64,000 nt of DNA, from the NCBI GenBank assembly GCA_903879715.1, contig CAIRMR010000056.1:58900-122899 (forward strand), in the 5' to 3' direction. The notes beneath the pieces are model-generated. The model was not told the DNA's origin, searched no databases, and saw nothing but the letters and a program-made list of their open reading frames with translations. Position numbers and translations under genes: made by a program. Shown piece by piece: positions 35,818 through 45,149 of this stretch. The stretch is from an uncultured Bacteroidales bacterium. Lineage in GTDB: Bacteria > Bacteroidota > Bacteroidia > Bacteroidales > UBA4417. Each line of letters begins with the position of its first letter. Within the stretch, counting starts at the first letter, position 1.

Positions 35818-38406
35818 ATGAAAAAACTTATCAGCATTTTGCTCATTTTATTATTTGCCGGCACAACCTTTGCGCAGGATGGCTGGCGCTGGCAAAATCC
35901 CTACCTCCAGGGGAATGATCTGAATTCCATTGTTATGAATGGAGTAACAGGCTGGGCTGTAGGAGATATGGGCGTAGTTATACGCACCAGCAATTCCGGT
36001 CATGACTGGGAAATAGTCGATCTGAAAACCTCCCGGAACCTTAACTGCGTATACATGGATGTCATTTCAGGGAGAGGATGGATTGTGGGGGATAATGGCA
36101 CTATCTTTTATACTGAGAATACAGGTGACAACTGGACGAGACAGTATAGCGGCACCACCGAGCATCTTTATTCAATAAGTGCCGACGGTGGCGACTGTCC
36201 ATGGATATGCGGCCACGACGTGGTACTTCATAGTTATAATCACGGTGAAACCTGGGATAAGATCTACACCCCGGTTCACACCTGGTTCTGGGAGATCGAC
36301 CAAAGGCATTGCGAGGAGATATGGGTGTGCGGTAACAATGGCCTGGTGATGAATACCAAAGATCATGGTGCTACCTGGCAAATCCATCCTGTTCCAACAA
36401 CATACAACCTGCTTGGAATTGATGTGGTTCATTATGGCGATTACCGGGCCTGTGGCAATCAGGTTACTGTTATCAGTTCTGAGGATTTTGGGGAGACATG
36501 GGTGCTGGAATACCAGGCGCCCTTCCTGAACATGTATGCCGTCGAAACTAAGGGAATAGTAGGGCCTGCCTATGCTGTGGGCGATAAAGGTCATATTTTC
36601 GAAACACTCGACGGTGGCACTACCTGGACAGATAAGGAATCACCAACAATATACCAGTTGAATGATGTATGCTTTCAGGCCTTGGGCCAGGCCATTTATG
36701 CAACAGGGTGGTACGGGCAGGTAATTAAAAAAGAAGAACCGGCTGATGCTCAGTTTGAATTCCTCAATAAGAAACCCAATCATATGATGATGGACATGGA
36801 TTTCATTAATGCCGATACCGGCTGGGTGGTTGGAGGGGAAAGATTAGATGATGCCGGTAACAAAAATGGTGTTGTTATGCGCACCGTTGATGGAGGAGAG
36901 AACTGGGAAATACAGCTCGACAAACCCGTTTTCTTTAGCAGTGTCGATTTCGTTAACAAAAATGAAGGCTGGGCGGTTGGAGACAATGGAACGATCAGGC
37001 ATACCATAAACGGAGGAGCAACCTGGACCACACAAACGAGTCCTGTCAGTGGATCAGTAGATAAAGTGTTTTTCCTGGACGAAAATAATGGCTGGATTGC
37101 CAGCCTGGATTCCTGGGGCCAGATAGCGCATACAACCAATGGGGGGAAAGACTGGATTAAGCAGACCAATCCCACTTTAAATAAGATTGCTGATGTGTTT
37201 TTTATCACTCCCGAAAAAGGCTGGGCTGTGGGAATGGATTCAACAATTTTACGGACAACGGATGGCGGTGCAAACTGGCAAAGGGTTGATCTGACGGTTA
37301 CGAACAACTGGTTTTTCAGGTCTGTTTTTTTTATTGATGAAATGCATGGATGGACAGTAGGGGTTTATGGAATTATCATGCTTACCCACGACGGAGGTGT
37401 TACCTGGCAGGAAATTAAAACCGGTTTCTCCGAAACGCTTTTGGCGGTTTATTTTATTGACCCCCAAAATGGTTGGGCTACTGGTGTTGACGGAACCATC
37501 CTTCGCTCGGCAGATGGAGGGTACACCTGGTTTAAACAATACAGCGGTGTGAACCGCAATATCCTGGTCTCCATATATTTTATTGATCTTAATAACGGTT
37601 ATGTATGTGGTGAAGGCGGCACCATAAAAAGAACCAAAAACGGAGGATTCTGGAATGAGCCCGGTACATTCCTTCGCAACAGGCTGAATCTTCCCATTAA
37701 CGACCTTACCGAAACAAGGGACACACTGGTATTTGAAGTTTCCGGCATGAAATCTAAAAGCAGTGTTTATCAATTGGTCGGACTGGAAGTAATGATTGAT
37801 TCAATAATGCATACCCGGGCTAGTGACCTTGAAATCCGCTTATCACATAATGGCATTACAAAAACTCTTGTTAACCAGATTACCGGCCAGGGACCCGATT
37901 TTTTATGGACCAGGTTTGCTGATGATGCAAAAAAGACGATAACAAATGGCGTAGCTCCTTATTCAGGTAAATACAAACCATTACAGGCTCTTACCTCTTT
38001 TAATGGTCTTAACCCTGAAGGAGATTGGGTATTAATAGTTTACGACAGCAAGACCGGGAATACAGGAACGCTGAATGCATGGGGGATTAAACCTTTATAT
38101 GAAAAACTGACCTCTGTAGACAAACCGGAAGAAATTGCTGCTGAACCGGGAATACAACTGTTTCAGAACGTCCCAAATCCATTTACAGGTAATACTGAGA
38201 TAGCCTGGAAAAGCAGCATCGATGGAATCACATCTTTAAAAGTATATAGCATAAGTGGGCAGGAAATAGCTACCCTGGTTAACAAATTTCTGCCAAAAGG
38301 TGAACATTCTGTTCAATTTGACGGGTCGCATCTTAGCGTTGGAGTGTATTATTACCAGTTGCGGGTTGGTAACTATATGCTCACTAAGAAATGTATAGGT
38401 ATGTAG
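35818..38406 (+). CDS. Ycf48-like double propeller plus P-domain T9SS cargo protein
   Basis: 862 residues. Signal peptide MKKLISILLILLFAGTTFA. Fourteen repeat turns are countable, though the seventh lacks the DGG motif (GQVIKKEEP). Residues ~619-765 match the proprotein-convertase P-domain fold (NDLTETRDTLVFEVSG, ASDLEIRLSHNG, NPEGDWVLIVYDS), which in other proteins assists secreted enzymes or adhesion. The sorting domain starts at NVPNPFTGNT and ends TKKCIGM. Its repeats contain many more His and Cys residues (for example CGHDVVLHSYNHGETW) than its neighbours, so it is a more distant paralogue. Confidence 0.92.
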   Translation: MKKLISILLILLFAGTTFAQDGWRWQNPYLQGNDLNSIVMNGVTGWAVGDMGVVIRTSNSGHDWEIVDLKTSRNLNCVYMDVISGRGWIVGDNGTIFYTENTGDNWTRQYSGTTEHLYSISADGGDCPWICGHDVVLHSYNHGETWDKIYTPVHTWFWEIDQRHCEEIWVCGNNGLVMNTKDHGATWQIHPVPTTYNLLGIDVVHYGDYRACGNQVTVISSEDFGETWVLEYQAPFLNMYAVETKGIVGPAYAVGDKGHIFETLDGGTTWTDKESPTIYQLNDVCFQALGQAIYATGWYGQVIKKEEPADAQFEFLNKKPNHMMMDMDFINADTGWVVGGERLDDAGNKNGVVMRTVDGGENWEIQLDKPVFFSSVDFVNKNEGWAVGDNGTIRHTINGGATWTTQTSPVSGSVDKVFFLDENNGWIASLDSWGQIAHTTNGGKDWIKQTNPTLNKIADVFFITPEKGWAVGMDSTILRTTDGGANWQRVDLTVTNNWFFRSVFFIDEMHGWTVGVYGIIMLTHDGGVTWQEIKTGFSETLLAVYFIDPQNGWATGVDGTILRSADGGYTWFKQYSGVNRNILVSIYFIDLNNGYVCGEGGTIKRTKNGGFWNEPGTFLRNRLNLPINDLTETRDTLVFEVSGMKSKSSVYQLVGLEVMIDSIMHTRASDLEIRLSHNGITKTLVNQITGQGPDFLWTRFADDAKKTITNGVAPYSGKYKPLQALTSFNGLNPEGDWVLIVYDSKTGNTGTLNAWGIKPLYEKLTSVDKPEEIAAEPGIQLFQNVPNPFTGNTEIAWKSSIDGITSLKVYSISGQEIATLVNKFLPKGEHSVQFDGSHLSVGVYYYQLRVGNYMLTKKCIGM

Positions 38407-38578
38407 ATGTTTCCTTAAACACGCAGATGCAGGAAGTTATTTCAAACAGATGGGTAATGCTAAGGTGAATTGCAGGGTCAAAATTCAAATTTATAATTTT
38501 TTAACTTGTGGATTGCGATCAGAAGAAAGGTGGATAAATAGCAAAATTGGATGCTGCTGCATTGTCGACGGGGATATT

Positions 38579-38638
38579 TTTTTACTGTTACAGTCTATAG
38601 GAATAATTGAAACAAAGAAAATGATAATCCTGAAATAA
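38579..38638 (+). pseudogene. Terminal relic of a T9SS sorting domain
   Basis: The last 19 codons read FLLLQSIGIIETKKMIILK and end in a stop, matching the FYQLQ..iIETKKMIyLK ends of intact neighbours. No sorting-domain start or body precedes it in frame, so only the tail of a lost cargo gene remains between two intact genes. Confidence 0.65.
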
Positions 38639-38646
38639 GTATCCAC

Positions 38647-38662
38647 CCCGATAAGTATCGGG
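38647..38662. repeat. Short palindrome CCCGATA-ag-TATCGGG
   Basis: Perfect 7-bp arms directly upstream of the next cargo gene leader. Possibly part of a REP-like element or a weak hairpin. Confidence 0.4.
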
Positions 38663-38677
38663 ATAAAAACCACTGTC

Positions 38678-40885
38678 ATGAAAACTTCCGGAAATTATGT
38701 TAGAGGCCTTCTTTTGGCCATTCTGTTTTCCTTCCCTTCCTTGGCATCTTCGCAGCAATCGTTTTGGGATATACTCAATGTAGGAAAGACGCTCACCTCA
38801 GATAATAAATATGCTGTTGGCGAAACCTGTTTAGTATTCTCCGAAACGTCATCAAACATGGCGTATGCATTCAGCACTATTACAGGAAACTGGGACTCAG
38901 CTTCAATAGCTACAACACTTCCCTGGACAGATGCTGCTGCCGGTGGCAAGTGTGCCATGCTGCTGAACGATTCGCTTGCTGTTTTTTTTAGCGCTGTAAA
39001 TCACGATTTTAAGGTTTTACAGTTCGAAGGGCAGATAATAACTGCCGGCAGAAAATTGTTCGGCTGCAAAGCAATTATGGGATATGTGGTTACTACTTCA
39101 AAAATATATGTTTTCGACGCGGAAGATTCTCAGATCAGAAGCGCAAACTATACTTCAGTTGGTACAGCTTTCAACGGCGATGTTTATACGGGTGATGATT
39201 ACTTATGCTTAAATCTCTTTTCAGATAATCTTACATCGCAAACGCTGGTTGCATATAGTTCGGTTACTAAATCACTTTCAGAAATTACAGGCGTAAACTT
39301 ACCTTTATTCCGTCAACTGGAGCATGGCTTTATTTTTGGAGGTACTTCAGACGCTCCATATTTGTGCGGCGGATATAGTTCTTACATAGGTACTTTTGCT
39401 ACTAAAACCTCCGATATCTACATAAACGATGTGCTTTATCAGTATGATATAAACAGGGTTTACCCGAGATTGTGTTACCTGTTCAATTCAAGATCCGAGG
39501 TAGGTACAAATGGTATTGCCACTTCATATTTATGGGTATTTAATACGCTTACCGGATTGTTTGATGATTTTTCGTATGAGTATAATTACAACGAAACCCA
39601 CCTCGTTCCTAATGACATGGGAACCGGCGGTCAGGGTATATTTCATATCACCTACGATAAAGACAACGGAGATAAAGTTAACCTGATAACGTACGATGTT
39701 TATTCGCGCGTTTTTACCCAGCACGATTTTAATATTGTGTACGATTACCGGAATGTAAACTATATCGGAGGGCACATAATTGCACTAACCACAAAAGATA
39801 AACTTGTTTTTTATGATATTCTCAGCGGTGATTCAGCGAGCTATAATTCGGATTGGCAGGCAGGGCAATTTCCTGGTATTCAAGGTATATGGCTTGGAAA
39901 TAACTACGCTACAACTGTTTATTACAAAGGACCCGGAGCTCAGGGAATGAAAGTATTCAATTATAACGGAACAACCGATAGTATTATAGATGTCAGTTTT
40001 GCCACAAGCAACAATTATTCTGATGTATTTGGCACTAAAGACTATTCCATTGTAAAATTTGTAAACTATACTCAGCCGGCAGAGCATTTACTTTATTCCG
40101 TTGCAAATGATTCCTGGCTGGTGAAAAGTGTAGCATCTTCAGGCGTGACAACCGGAGAAAAAACCGGGTATTATTTTCTTACAGATAATAACCAACACTC
40201 AACAACATTTTATAATGCCAAATCAGGGAGTGAAATCACGATACAGGCTTCCAAAAGCGGAACCCATTATCCCGCCGACAGTATTTTTATGATGCCCGGC
40301 AACGATCAGAATTATTATGGATACAGTGCGGTAACAAATTCGGTAGCAGCGCATCCTATCATTTATTATTCAGGTATCGAATATCGGAACAACAATATTT
40401 TTATTTATTACGATCCTTTAAATACAACTCTTACCAGCCATCTTCTTTATGATGGAAATCTGGGAATATTTGTAACACTCAATACCAGTTCTCAAACTCA
40501 CGGTTCAAGAATTTTAACCCGGACAGGAGGAAAAACCGCTTTAACGGTATACAACAAAGGGTACCTTTTTGCCTATGATCCAAGTCAAAATACAGCTGTT
40601 GATGAATCGCCGTCCGGAACTGGTACTTTTCAATTATGCCAGAATTATCCCAATCCATTTATAAATTCTACAACCATCACCTGGCAACAGCCTGAAAAGG
40701 CCCATGTAGTTTTAAAAGTGTATGATTTTACGGACCGAGAAGTGAAAACGCTTGTGGATAGTGAGCAGGCAAAAGGTGAACATAAAATAAAATTTGATGC
40801 TTCCGGTTTACCAGCCGGAATTTACTTTTTTCAGTTCCGTGCAAATGGAAGATTTGAAACAAAGAAAATGATATGCCATAGATAA
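38678..40885 (+). CDS. T9SS cargo protein of unknown beta-rich fold
   Basis: 735 residues. Signal-peptide cassette MKTSGNYVRGLLLAILFSF, then QQSFWDIL. The body (residues ~30-645) is beta-strand-rich with loosely repeated phrases such as LVFYDILSGDSASY and SYLWVFNTLTGLFDDF, which suggests a propeller without the DGG turns of its neighbours. I do not recognise a family. The sorting domain NYPNPFINST to TKKMICHR is nearly the same as in the Ycf48-like genes, including VLKVYDFTDREVKTLVDS. The ends are shared with neighbours and the middle is unrelated. Confidence 0.87.
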   Translation: MKTSGNYVRGLLLAILFSFPSLASSQQSFWDILNVGKTLTSDNKYAVGETCLVFSETSSNMAYAFSTITGNWDSASIATTLPWTDAAAGGKCAMLLNDSLAVFFSAVNHDFKVLQFEGQIITAGRKLFGCKAIMGYVVTTSKIYVFDAEDSQIRSANYTSVGTAFNGDVYTGDDYLCLNLFSDNLTSQTLVAYSSVTKSLSEITGVNLPLFRQLEHGFIFGGTSDAPYLCGGYSSYIGTFATKTSDIYINDVLYQYDINRVYPRLCYLFNSRSEVGTNGIATSYLWVFNTLTGLFDDFSYEYNYNETHLVPNDMGTGGQGIFHITYDKDNGDKVNLITYDVYSRVFTQHDFNIVYDYRNVNYIGGHIIALTTKDKLVFYDILSGDSASYNSDWQAGQFPGIQGIWLGNNYATTVYYKGPGAQGMKVFNYNGTTDSIIDVSFATSNNYSDVFGTKDYSIVKFVNYTQPAEHLLYSVANDSWLVKSVASSGVTTGEKTGYYFLTDNNQHSTTFYNAKSGSEITIQASKSGTHYPADSIFMMPGNDQNYYGYSAVTNSVAAHPIIYYSGIEYRNNNIFIYYDPLNTTLTSHLLYDGNLGIFVTLNTSSQTHGSRILTRTGGKTALTVYNKGYLFAYDPSQNTAVDESPSGTGTFQLCQNYPNPFINSTTITWQQPEKAHVVLKVYDFTDREVKTLVDSEQAKGEHKIKFDASGLPAGIYFFQFRANGRFETKKMICHR

Positions 40886-40910
40886 TATATCCTGTTTAAA
40901 AACAGATGTC

Positions 40911-43013
40911 ATGAAAACTCCATCGAATTATATAAAAGGCCTGGTAATGGCCATTTTATTTTCCTGTACCTTAATGGGATTTTCCCAGCAATCCGGTTGG
41001 TTTTGGCAAAATCCTCTACCGCAAGGCAATGATTTGTACTCGATTCATGCTTTGGATGAAAACCATGCATTTGCGGCAGGATACCAGGGAACATTTTTAA
41101 TGACCCATGATGGAGGTGCTCACTGGATCAATAAAACAATAAATCAGTCCAACTACTACTTAAGCACCTTTTTTACGGATGCTGATAACGGCTGGCTGGC
41201 CGGTTTGGATGGCATAATCATGAAAACGACAGATGGAGGGGTAACCTGGATTCAGCAAAACAGCGGCACTTTTTCAGGCCTGACAGCAATCTTCTTACTA
41301 AACCGTAAACTGGGCTGGGCAGTTGGAGGCACTATAATTAAAACAACCGATGGCGGTGCTAAATGGATTCAGAAAACCAGCGGAACCACACAAATATTGA
41401 CATCGGTATGCTTTGCCGATTCATTGCATGGCTGGGCATGCGGTTCGAATGGAACAGTTATCAGCACCTGGGACGGCGGTGAAACCTGGCAAATGCAATC
41501 AAGCCCGGTTACTAAGTTGTTAAATTCAATCACCTTCATCAATGAGCAAACCGGCTGGATTGCCGGTGACGATGGAACAATCCTGAAAACAACCAATGGG
41601 GGATTGGATTGGATCGCAAAACAATCGGGTACCTTACTGGATTTATACTCTGTAAGTTTCCGTGACGCTGAAAATGGATTGGTTGCCGGATTTCAGGGAT
41701 TGATCCTGAAAACAAGCGATGGCGGTACTACCTGGGATGATTCTTTCAGCCCCGATCCTACTCAGAAAACGCTCAGGTCGGTGGCATATGCAGGCAATGG
41801 ACTCGTCTTTAGCGCCGGCCAGGGAGGATTGATTATAAAATCAAGCGATAATGGTACCAACTGGAATTTATCAACCTCCGGTTTCTTAAATGACATGAAG
41901 GATATGCATTTTCTGGATTCCAATCATGGCTGGGTGGTAGGACAGCTCGGCGGTATTTTTAAAACAACCGATGGGGGTGCCTCATGGATAAATCAATCAT
42001 TAACGACGTTTAGCTACGTCAATTCCATCAGCATGCTTGATGTCAATACCGGCTGGATATGCGGCTCTGACGGCATGATTATGAAAACTTCAGATGGCGG
42101 AACCAGCTGGCTCCAGCAATCGAGCGGTACAACATCCAGGTTGAACAGGATCTGTTTTATTGATAACCAAAAAGGCTGGGCAGTAGGAAACAGCGGCACC
42201 ATTGTTGCAACAACCGATGGCGGTAATTATTGGTCAAGCCAGACCAGCGTTGTCAGTTCAAACCTTTTTGATGTCTGCTTTTTTAACGAAAATACAGGTT
42301 GGGCAATCGGAAGAGGAGGCGTGATACTTTATACCACTGATGGCGGCACCACCTGGACGAGCCAGGTTAGCCCGATAAACGTTGACCTGAACCGGATGTA
42401 TTTTATCAATGCCTCAACAGGCTGGATTGCCGGATTAGCCGGGACCCTGCTTTATACGACTGATAGCGGGAACAACTGGATCATTAAAAACATCGGGTCA
42501 ACCGCTGCTCTTTTCGGGATCCACTTTACTGATTCTGATAACGGATGGATCTGTGGACAGTCGGGAAATACCTTTATTACCACTGACGGGGGCGGCAGCT
42601 GGGCCAACCGAACCACCTGCACCAACAACTACCTGATTGATGTTTATTATGCGAGTCCAGGCCTGGGTTGGGCTGTCGGTTATTCAGGAACCATAATTAA
42701 AATAACAGATGGCGGAGCAACCTTTATACCGGAAAACATAAATCAAGATAAAAACTACAGGCTCGACCAGAATTATCCCAATCCATTCACCGAAACTACT
42801 TCCATCTCCTGGCAACTGCCAAAAGATGCCCATATCGTTTTAAAAGTTTATGATTTTACAGGCCGCGAAGTAAAAACCCTGGTGGATGGTAACCAGGTAA
42901 AAGGTGAGTACAAAGTAAAATTTGATGCAAAAGGGCTGACAACTGGGGTTTATTTTTATCAGCTTCAGTCACACGAAATTATTGAAACTAAGAAAATGAT
43001 ATATCTGAAATAA
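40911..43013 (+). CDS. Ycf48/BNR-like double propeller T9SS cargo protein (3)
   Basis: 700 residues. Signal cassette MKTPSNYIKGLVMAILFS, then WFWQNPLPQGNDLYS. Fourteen repeat turns (from MTHDGGAHW to KITDGGATF) fit two seven-bladed propellers; most blades carry a GW(I/A)xG strand. The sorting domain NYPNPFTETT to TKKMIYLK is almost identical to that of the first array gene. It starts 26 bases after the previous stop. Confidence 0.93.
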   Translation: MKTPSNYIKGLVMAILFSCTLMGFSQQSGWFWQNPLPQGNDLYSIHALDENHAFAAGYQGTFLMTHDGGAHWINKTINQSNYYLSTFFTDADNGWLAGLDGIIMKTTDGGVTWIQQNSGTFSGLTAIFLLNRKLGWAVGGTIIKTTDGGAKWIQKTSGTTQILTSVCFADSLHGWACGSNGTVISTWDGGETWQMQSSPVTKLLNSITFINEQTGWIAGDDGTILKTTNGGLDWIAKQSGTLLDLYSVSFRDAENGLVAGFQGLILKTSDGGTTWDDSFSPDPTQKTLRSVAYAGNGLVFSAGQGGLIIKSSDNGTNWNLSTSGFLNDMKDMHFLDSNHGWVVGQLGGIFKTTDGGASWINQSLTTFSYVNSISMLDVNTGWICGSDGMIMKTSDGGTSWLQQSSGTTSRLNRICFIDNQKGWAVGNSGTIVATTDGGNYWSSQTSVVSSNLFDVCFFNENTGWAIGRGGVILYTTDGGTTWTSQVSPINVDLNRMYFINASTGWIAGLAGTLLYTTDSGNNWIIKNIGSTAALFGIHFTDSDNGWICGQSGNTFITTDGGGSWANRTTCTNNYLIDVYYASPGLGWAVGYSGTIIKITDGGATFIPENINQDKNYRLDQNYPNPFTETTSISWQLPKDAHIVLKVYDFTGREVKTLVDGNQVKGEYKVKFDAKGLTTGVYFYQLQSHEIIETKKMIYLK

Positions 43014-43038
43014 TTTATCCACTTTAAAAACTAATGTC

Positions 43039-45132
43039 ATGCAAATTCCCGCTAATTATTTTAAAAGCCTGATCACCGTATTTCTGTTTTCCATTCCATT
43101 CCTCTCATCTTCTCAGCAATCAGGCTGGTATTGGCAAAATCCCTACCCGCAAGGGAATACGCTCGTTGATGTATCCTTTACTGACATAAACACCGGATTT
43201 GCTGTCGGGCAGGAAGGCACGATGATTAAAACAACTAACAGTGGCGTAACATGGGAGATTGTTAATCTTGGAATTACATCTACTGTTTATTCTATTGAAT
43301 TCCCTGATAATGCGGTAGGGTATGCCGGTGGATATGATGGAAAGCTTTTTAAAACGACCAACTCAGGTCAAACATGGAATCAACTCACTATTCCAGCAAA
43401 TGGTTATATCTACACTTCATTTATTACTGAAAATATCGGATACGTTACGGGACCAAAAGATCTTGTCTTAAAAACTACCGATGGCGGACAGAGTTGGATA
43501 CAACAAACCCTGAATTTTAATTTTTGGGCGAATGACATCTTCTTTGTTAATGAAAACATCGGCTATGCAGTTGGTATTGACGGTAAAATCATCAAAACTA
43601 CTGATGGTGGAGCAAGCTGGGTTTTGCAAAATTCAGGTACATCATCCTGGCTTAATTCAGTTCATTTTGCCAATCCGGATACCGGTTATATTGTAGCATC
43701 CGAAATGATATTAACTACTACCAACGGTGGCGAAAACTGGACACGGAAAAATAATAGTTCCTGGTATTATTTAAATTGCGTGAAAACCACAAACGATACC
43801 TGCGCTTATGCTGTTGGAAAAAATAACCAGGGACATGCCTTAGTGCTTGTTACAACTGATTGCGGAAAGGTTTGGAATGATGTTTCGATGAATAAAAATG
43901 CCGAACTATACGGAATTTGTGCGCTTAATCATAACACATTATTTGCTGTTGGCGAACAGGGAAAGATCTATAAAACGTTGAATGGTGGTATAGACTGGAC
44001 AGACCTTTATCAAAATCTTACCACCGCCGACTTAAACGATATAACTTTTTTTAATCCTGATTACGGGATTATAGTCGGTTCATCAGGAGTAATTTTAAGA
44101 ACTAACAACCAAGGTGACGACTGGCTTCGGACTATTATTCCTGGTAATCCAACAATTTATTCTGTTCACTTTTTAAATGCTGATACCGGATATATTGCCG
44201 GCAATGGACCTTTTATCGGATTCACAGCCGATAGCGGAAACACATGGTCAACTCAAAAAGCCGGTATTCCGAATCAACTCTTTTCAATATATTTTATTGA
44301 TAAAAACATAGGATTTGCCGGTGGTAGTTTTGGCGCACTTATAAAAACAACGAACGGTGGAGCGAATTGGAACTCAATAACCAGTCCGGGCAGCAGTGAT
44401 ATTTTAGATATATATTTCTCCAATAACTTAACTGGTTATTTAAGATATGGTTACCGAATCTATAAAACTATGGATGGCAGTGTGAACTGGCAAAATATTA
44501 CTCCGGGTTTCCTTGTTACGGATGTTTGTTTCATATCCGGAGACACACTTTTTGTTAGTTCTGATAAGAAAGTACTAAAATCAACTAACGGTGGAAAAGA
44601 TTGGACTGAATTATCCAATATTGGCTTTTCTGGAAACATATTTTTTAGTAATGAAAAATCAGGATACGTAATTGGCGGTTCTAAGGTTGCTCACACAACC
44701 GATGGTGGTACAACCTGGTCAACTCAGCAGTTTTTAACCGGTTCTGTAAACGAACTTTATTTTAGCAATGAGAGTTATGGCTATGCAATTGGTAGTGAAG
44801 GCAAAATTATAAGGATAAATGATGGTTCAGTTACTTCGATCAGGGAAGAAAAAGTTAATTCCATACCAAATGATCTTATAATTTTTCAAAATTACCCAAA
44901 CCCGTTTAACACATCCACAACCATCTCCTGGCAACTGACAAAAGACACACATGTAATTTTAAAAATTTACGATTTTACAGGCCGTGAAGTGAAAACCTTA
45001 ATGGATCGTGTGCAGGAAGAGGGTGAGCATAAAGTAAAATTTGATGCTACAAGCCTGCCGGCAGGTGTTTATTTTTATCAGTTCCAGGCAGATGATGTCA
45101 CTGAAACAAAGAAAATGATTGTGTTGAAATAA
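43039..45132 (+). CDS. Ycf48/BNR-like double propeller T9SS cargo protein (4)
   Basis: 697 residues. Signal cassette MQIPANYFKSLITVFLFSI, then WYWQNPYPQGNTL. Fourteen repeat turns, several with NSG or NGG in place of DGG. Blades use a GYA or GFA strand instead of the GWA of the neighbouring gene. The sorting domain starts NYPNPFNTST and ends TKKMIVLK. The next gene begins 18 bases after its stop. Secreted binding protein of unknown target. Confidence 0.92.
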   Translation: MQIPANYFKSLITVFLFSIPFLSSSQQSGWYWQNPYPQGNTLVDVSFTDINTGFAVGQEGTMIKTTNSGVTWEIVNLGITSTVYSIEFPDNAVGYAGGYDGKLFKTTNSGQTWNQLTIPANGYIYTSFITENIGYVTGPKDLVLKTTDGGQSWIQQTLNFNFWANDIFFVNENIGYAVGIDGKIIKTTDGGASWVLQNSGTSSWLNSVHFANPDTGYIVASEMILTTTNGGENWTRKNNSSWYYLNCVKTTNDTCAYAVGKNNQGHALVLVTTDCGKVWNDVSMNKNAELYGICALNHNTLFAVGEQGKIYKTLNGGIDWTDLYQNLTTADLNDITFFNPDYGIIVGSSGVILRTNNQGDDWLRTIIPGNPTIYSVHFLNADTGYIAGNGPFIGFTADSGNTWSTQKAGIPNQLFSIYFIDKNIGFAGGSFGALIKTTNGGANWNSITSPGSSDILDIYFSNNLTGYLRYGYRIYKTMDGSVNWQNITPGFLVTDVCFISGDTLFVSSDKKVLKSTNGGKDWTELSNIGFSGNIFFSNEKSGYVIGGSKVAHTTDGGTTWSTQQFLTGSVNELYFSNESYGYAIGSEGKIIRINDGSVTSIREEKVNSIPNDLIIFQNYPNPFNTSTTISWQLTKDTHVILKIYDFTGREVKTLMDRVQEEGEHKVKFDATSLPAGVYFYQFQADDVTETKKMIVLK

Positions 45133-45149
45133 TAGTAAAGAGATATGCT

